Source: Alistipes sp.
GTDB taxonomy: Bacteria > Bacteroidota > Bacteroidia > Bacteroidales > Rikenellaceae
NCBI GenBank assembly: GCA_020026335.1
Contig: JAHHQO010000017.1
Location: 1 to 41,167 of the forward strand
Direction of reading: 5' to 3'
Length of the DNA stretch: 41,167 nt
Of the stretch, positions 41,145-41,167 are shown piece by piece (positions within the stretch are counted from its first letter, which is position 1; every line of letters begins with the position of its first letter). The position numbers were made by a program, and so were the translations under genes. The notes beneath the pieces are model-generated. The model had not been told where the DNA came from. It saw only the letters and a program-made list of their open reading frames with translations, and did not search any database.

Positions 41145-41167
41145 AGAGGCGGCTACCTACTCTCCCA
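41145..41167 (-). rRNA. rrf: 5S ribosomal RNA, 3' end only (partial)
   Basis: On the minus strand the last bases read TGGGAGAGTAGGTAGCCGCC, the conserved 3' part of bacterial 5S rRNA (GGGAGAGTAGG, then the closing helix strand). The gene runs off the window edge; an rRNA operon transcribed toward this window is implied. The exact 3' end is uncertain by a few bases. Confidence 0.85.

Overview
The window is a chromosomal segment from a member of the Bacteroidota, most likely order Bacteroidales. The evidence is a SusC/SusD pair, lipoproteins with acidic residues after the lipidated cysteine, no Shine-Dalgarno sequences, and several promoters of the Bacteroidetes type (TTTG, about 20 bases, TAnnTTTG). 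The coding DNA is GC-rich for the group, with A/T-rich control regions. This would fit Rikenellaceae such as Alistipes, but I cannot prove the genus from the sequence.

Region 1 (1-5589): a susC-susD outer-membrane uptake pair on the minus strand, ending in a hairpin terminator and separated by an AT-rich 331-base control region from a divergent plus-strand gene set.

Region 2 (5590-25560) is the main interest. Thirteen plus-strand genes lie 12-59 bases apart and end at one strong terminator, so they form a likely 20-kb operon for salvage of peptidoglycan. In order: a NamZ-type exo-N-acetylmuramidase (DUF1343), a sodium:solute symporter, an Amidase_3-type amidase split by a golvesin-like domain, a tandem GT2 glycosyltransferase, a DUF4922 protein with a complete GalT-type active site, a SpoIID-domain protein with no export signal, an AmpG-like permease, a second NamZ, a large FAD/Fe-S D-2-hydroxyacid dehydrogenase, a DUF5009 membrane acyltransferase-like protein, a BadF-type amino-sugar kinase (MurK-like), MurQ etherase, and a secreted serine hydrolase fused to an SGNH esterase. 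Together they can release MurNAc and peptides outside the cytoplasm, import the sugars, phosphorylate them, split MurNAc-6-P into GlcNAc-6-P and D-lactate, and plausibly oxidise the D-lactate. The cytosolic trio GT2 / DUF4922 / SpoIID is not explained by known recycling pathways and is the best candidate for undescribed biology.

Region 3 (25561-32397): a short tandem repeat; a minus-strand pair (nitroreductase, DUF2721 protein); a plus-strand pair (DUF486 membrane protein, DUF5074 surface lipoprotein); an MBL-fold hydrolase with an SDR; and a POT-family transporter on the minus strand, with a shared bidirectional terminator.

Region 4 (32398-37143): housekeeping and carbon metabolism genes glgB, lysS and tpiA.

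Region 5 (37144-38126): nearly 1 kb without genes, holding an inverted repeat around the tpiA terminator, a duplicated hairpin-plus-69-base repeat unit, and a C/T-rich imperfect tandem repeat.

Region 6 (38127-41167): an NhaC-type antiporter, a TlpA-like thiol lipoprotein on the minus strand, and at the edge the 3' end of a 5S rRNA gene with its terminator on the minus strand, marking the end of an rRNA operon that continues beyond the window.
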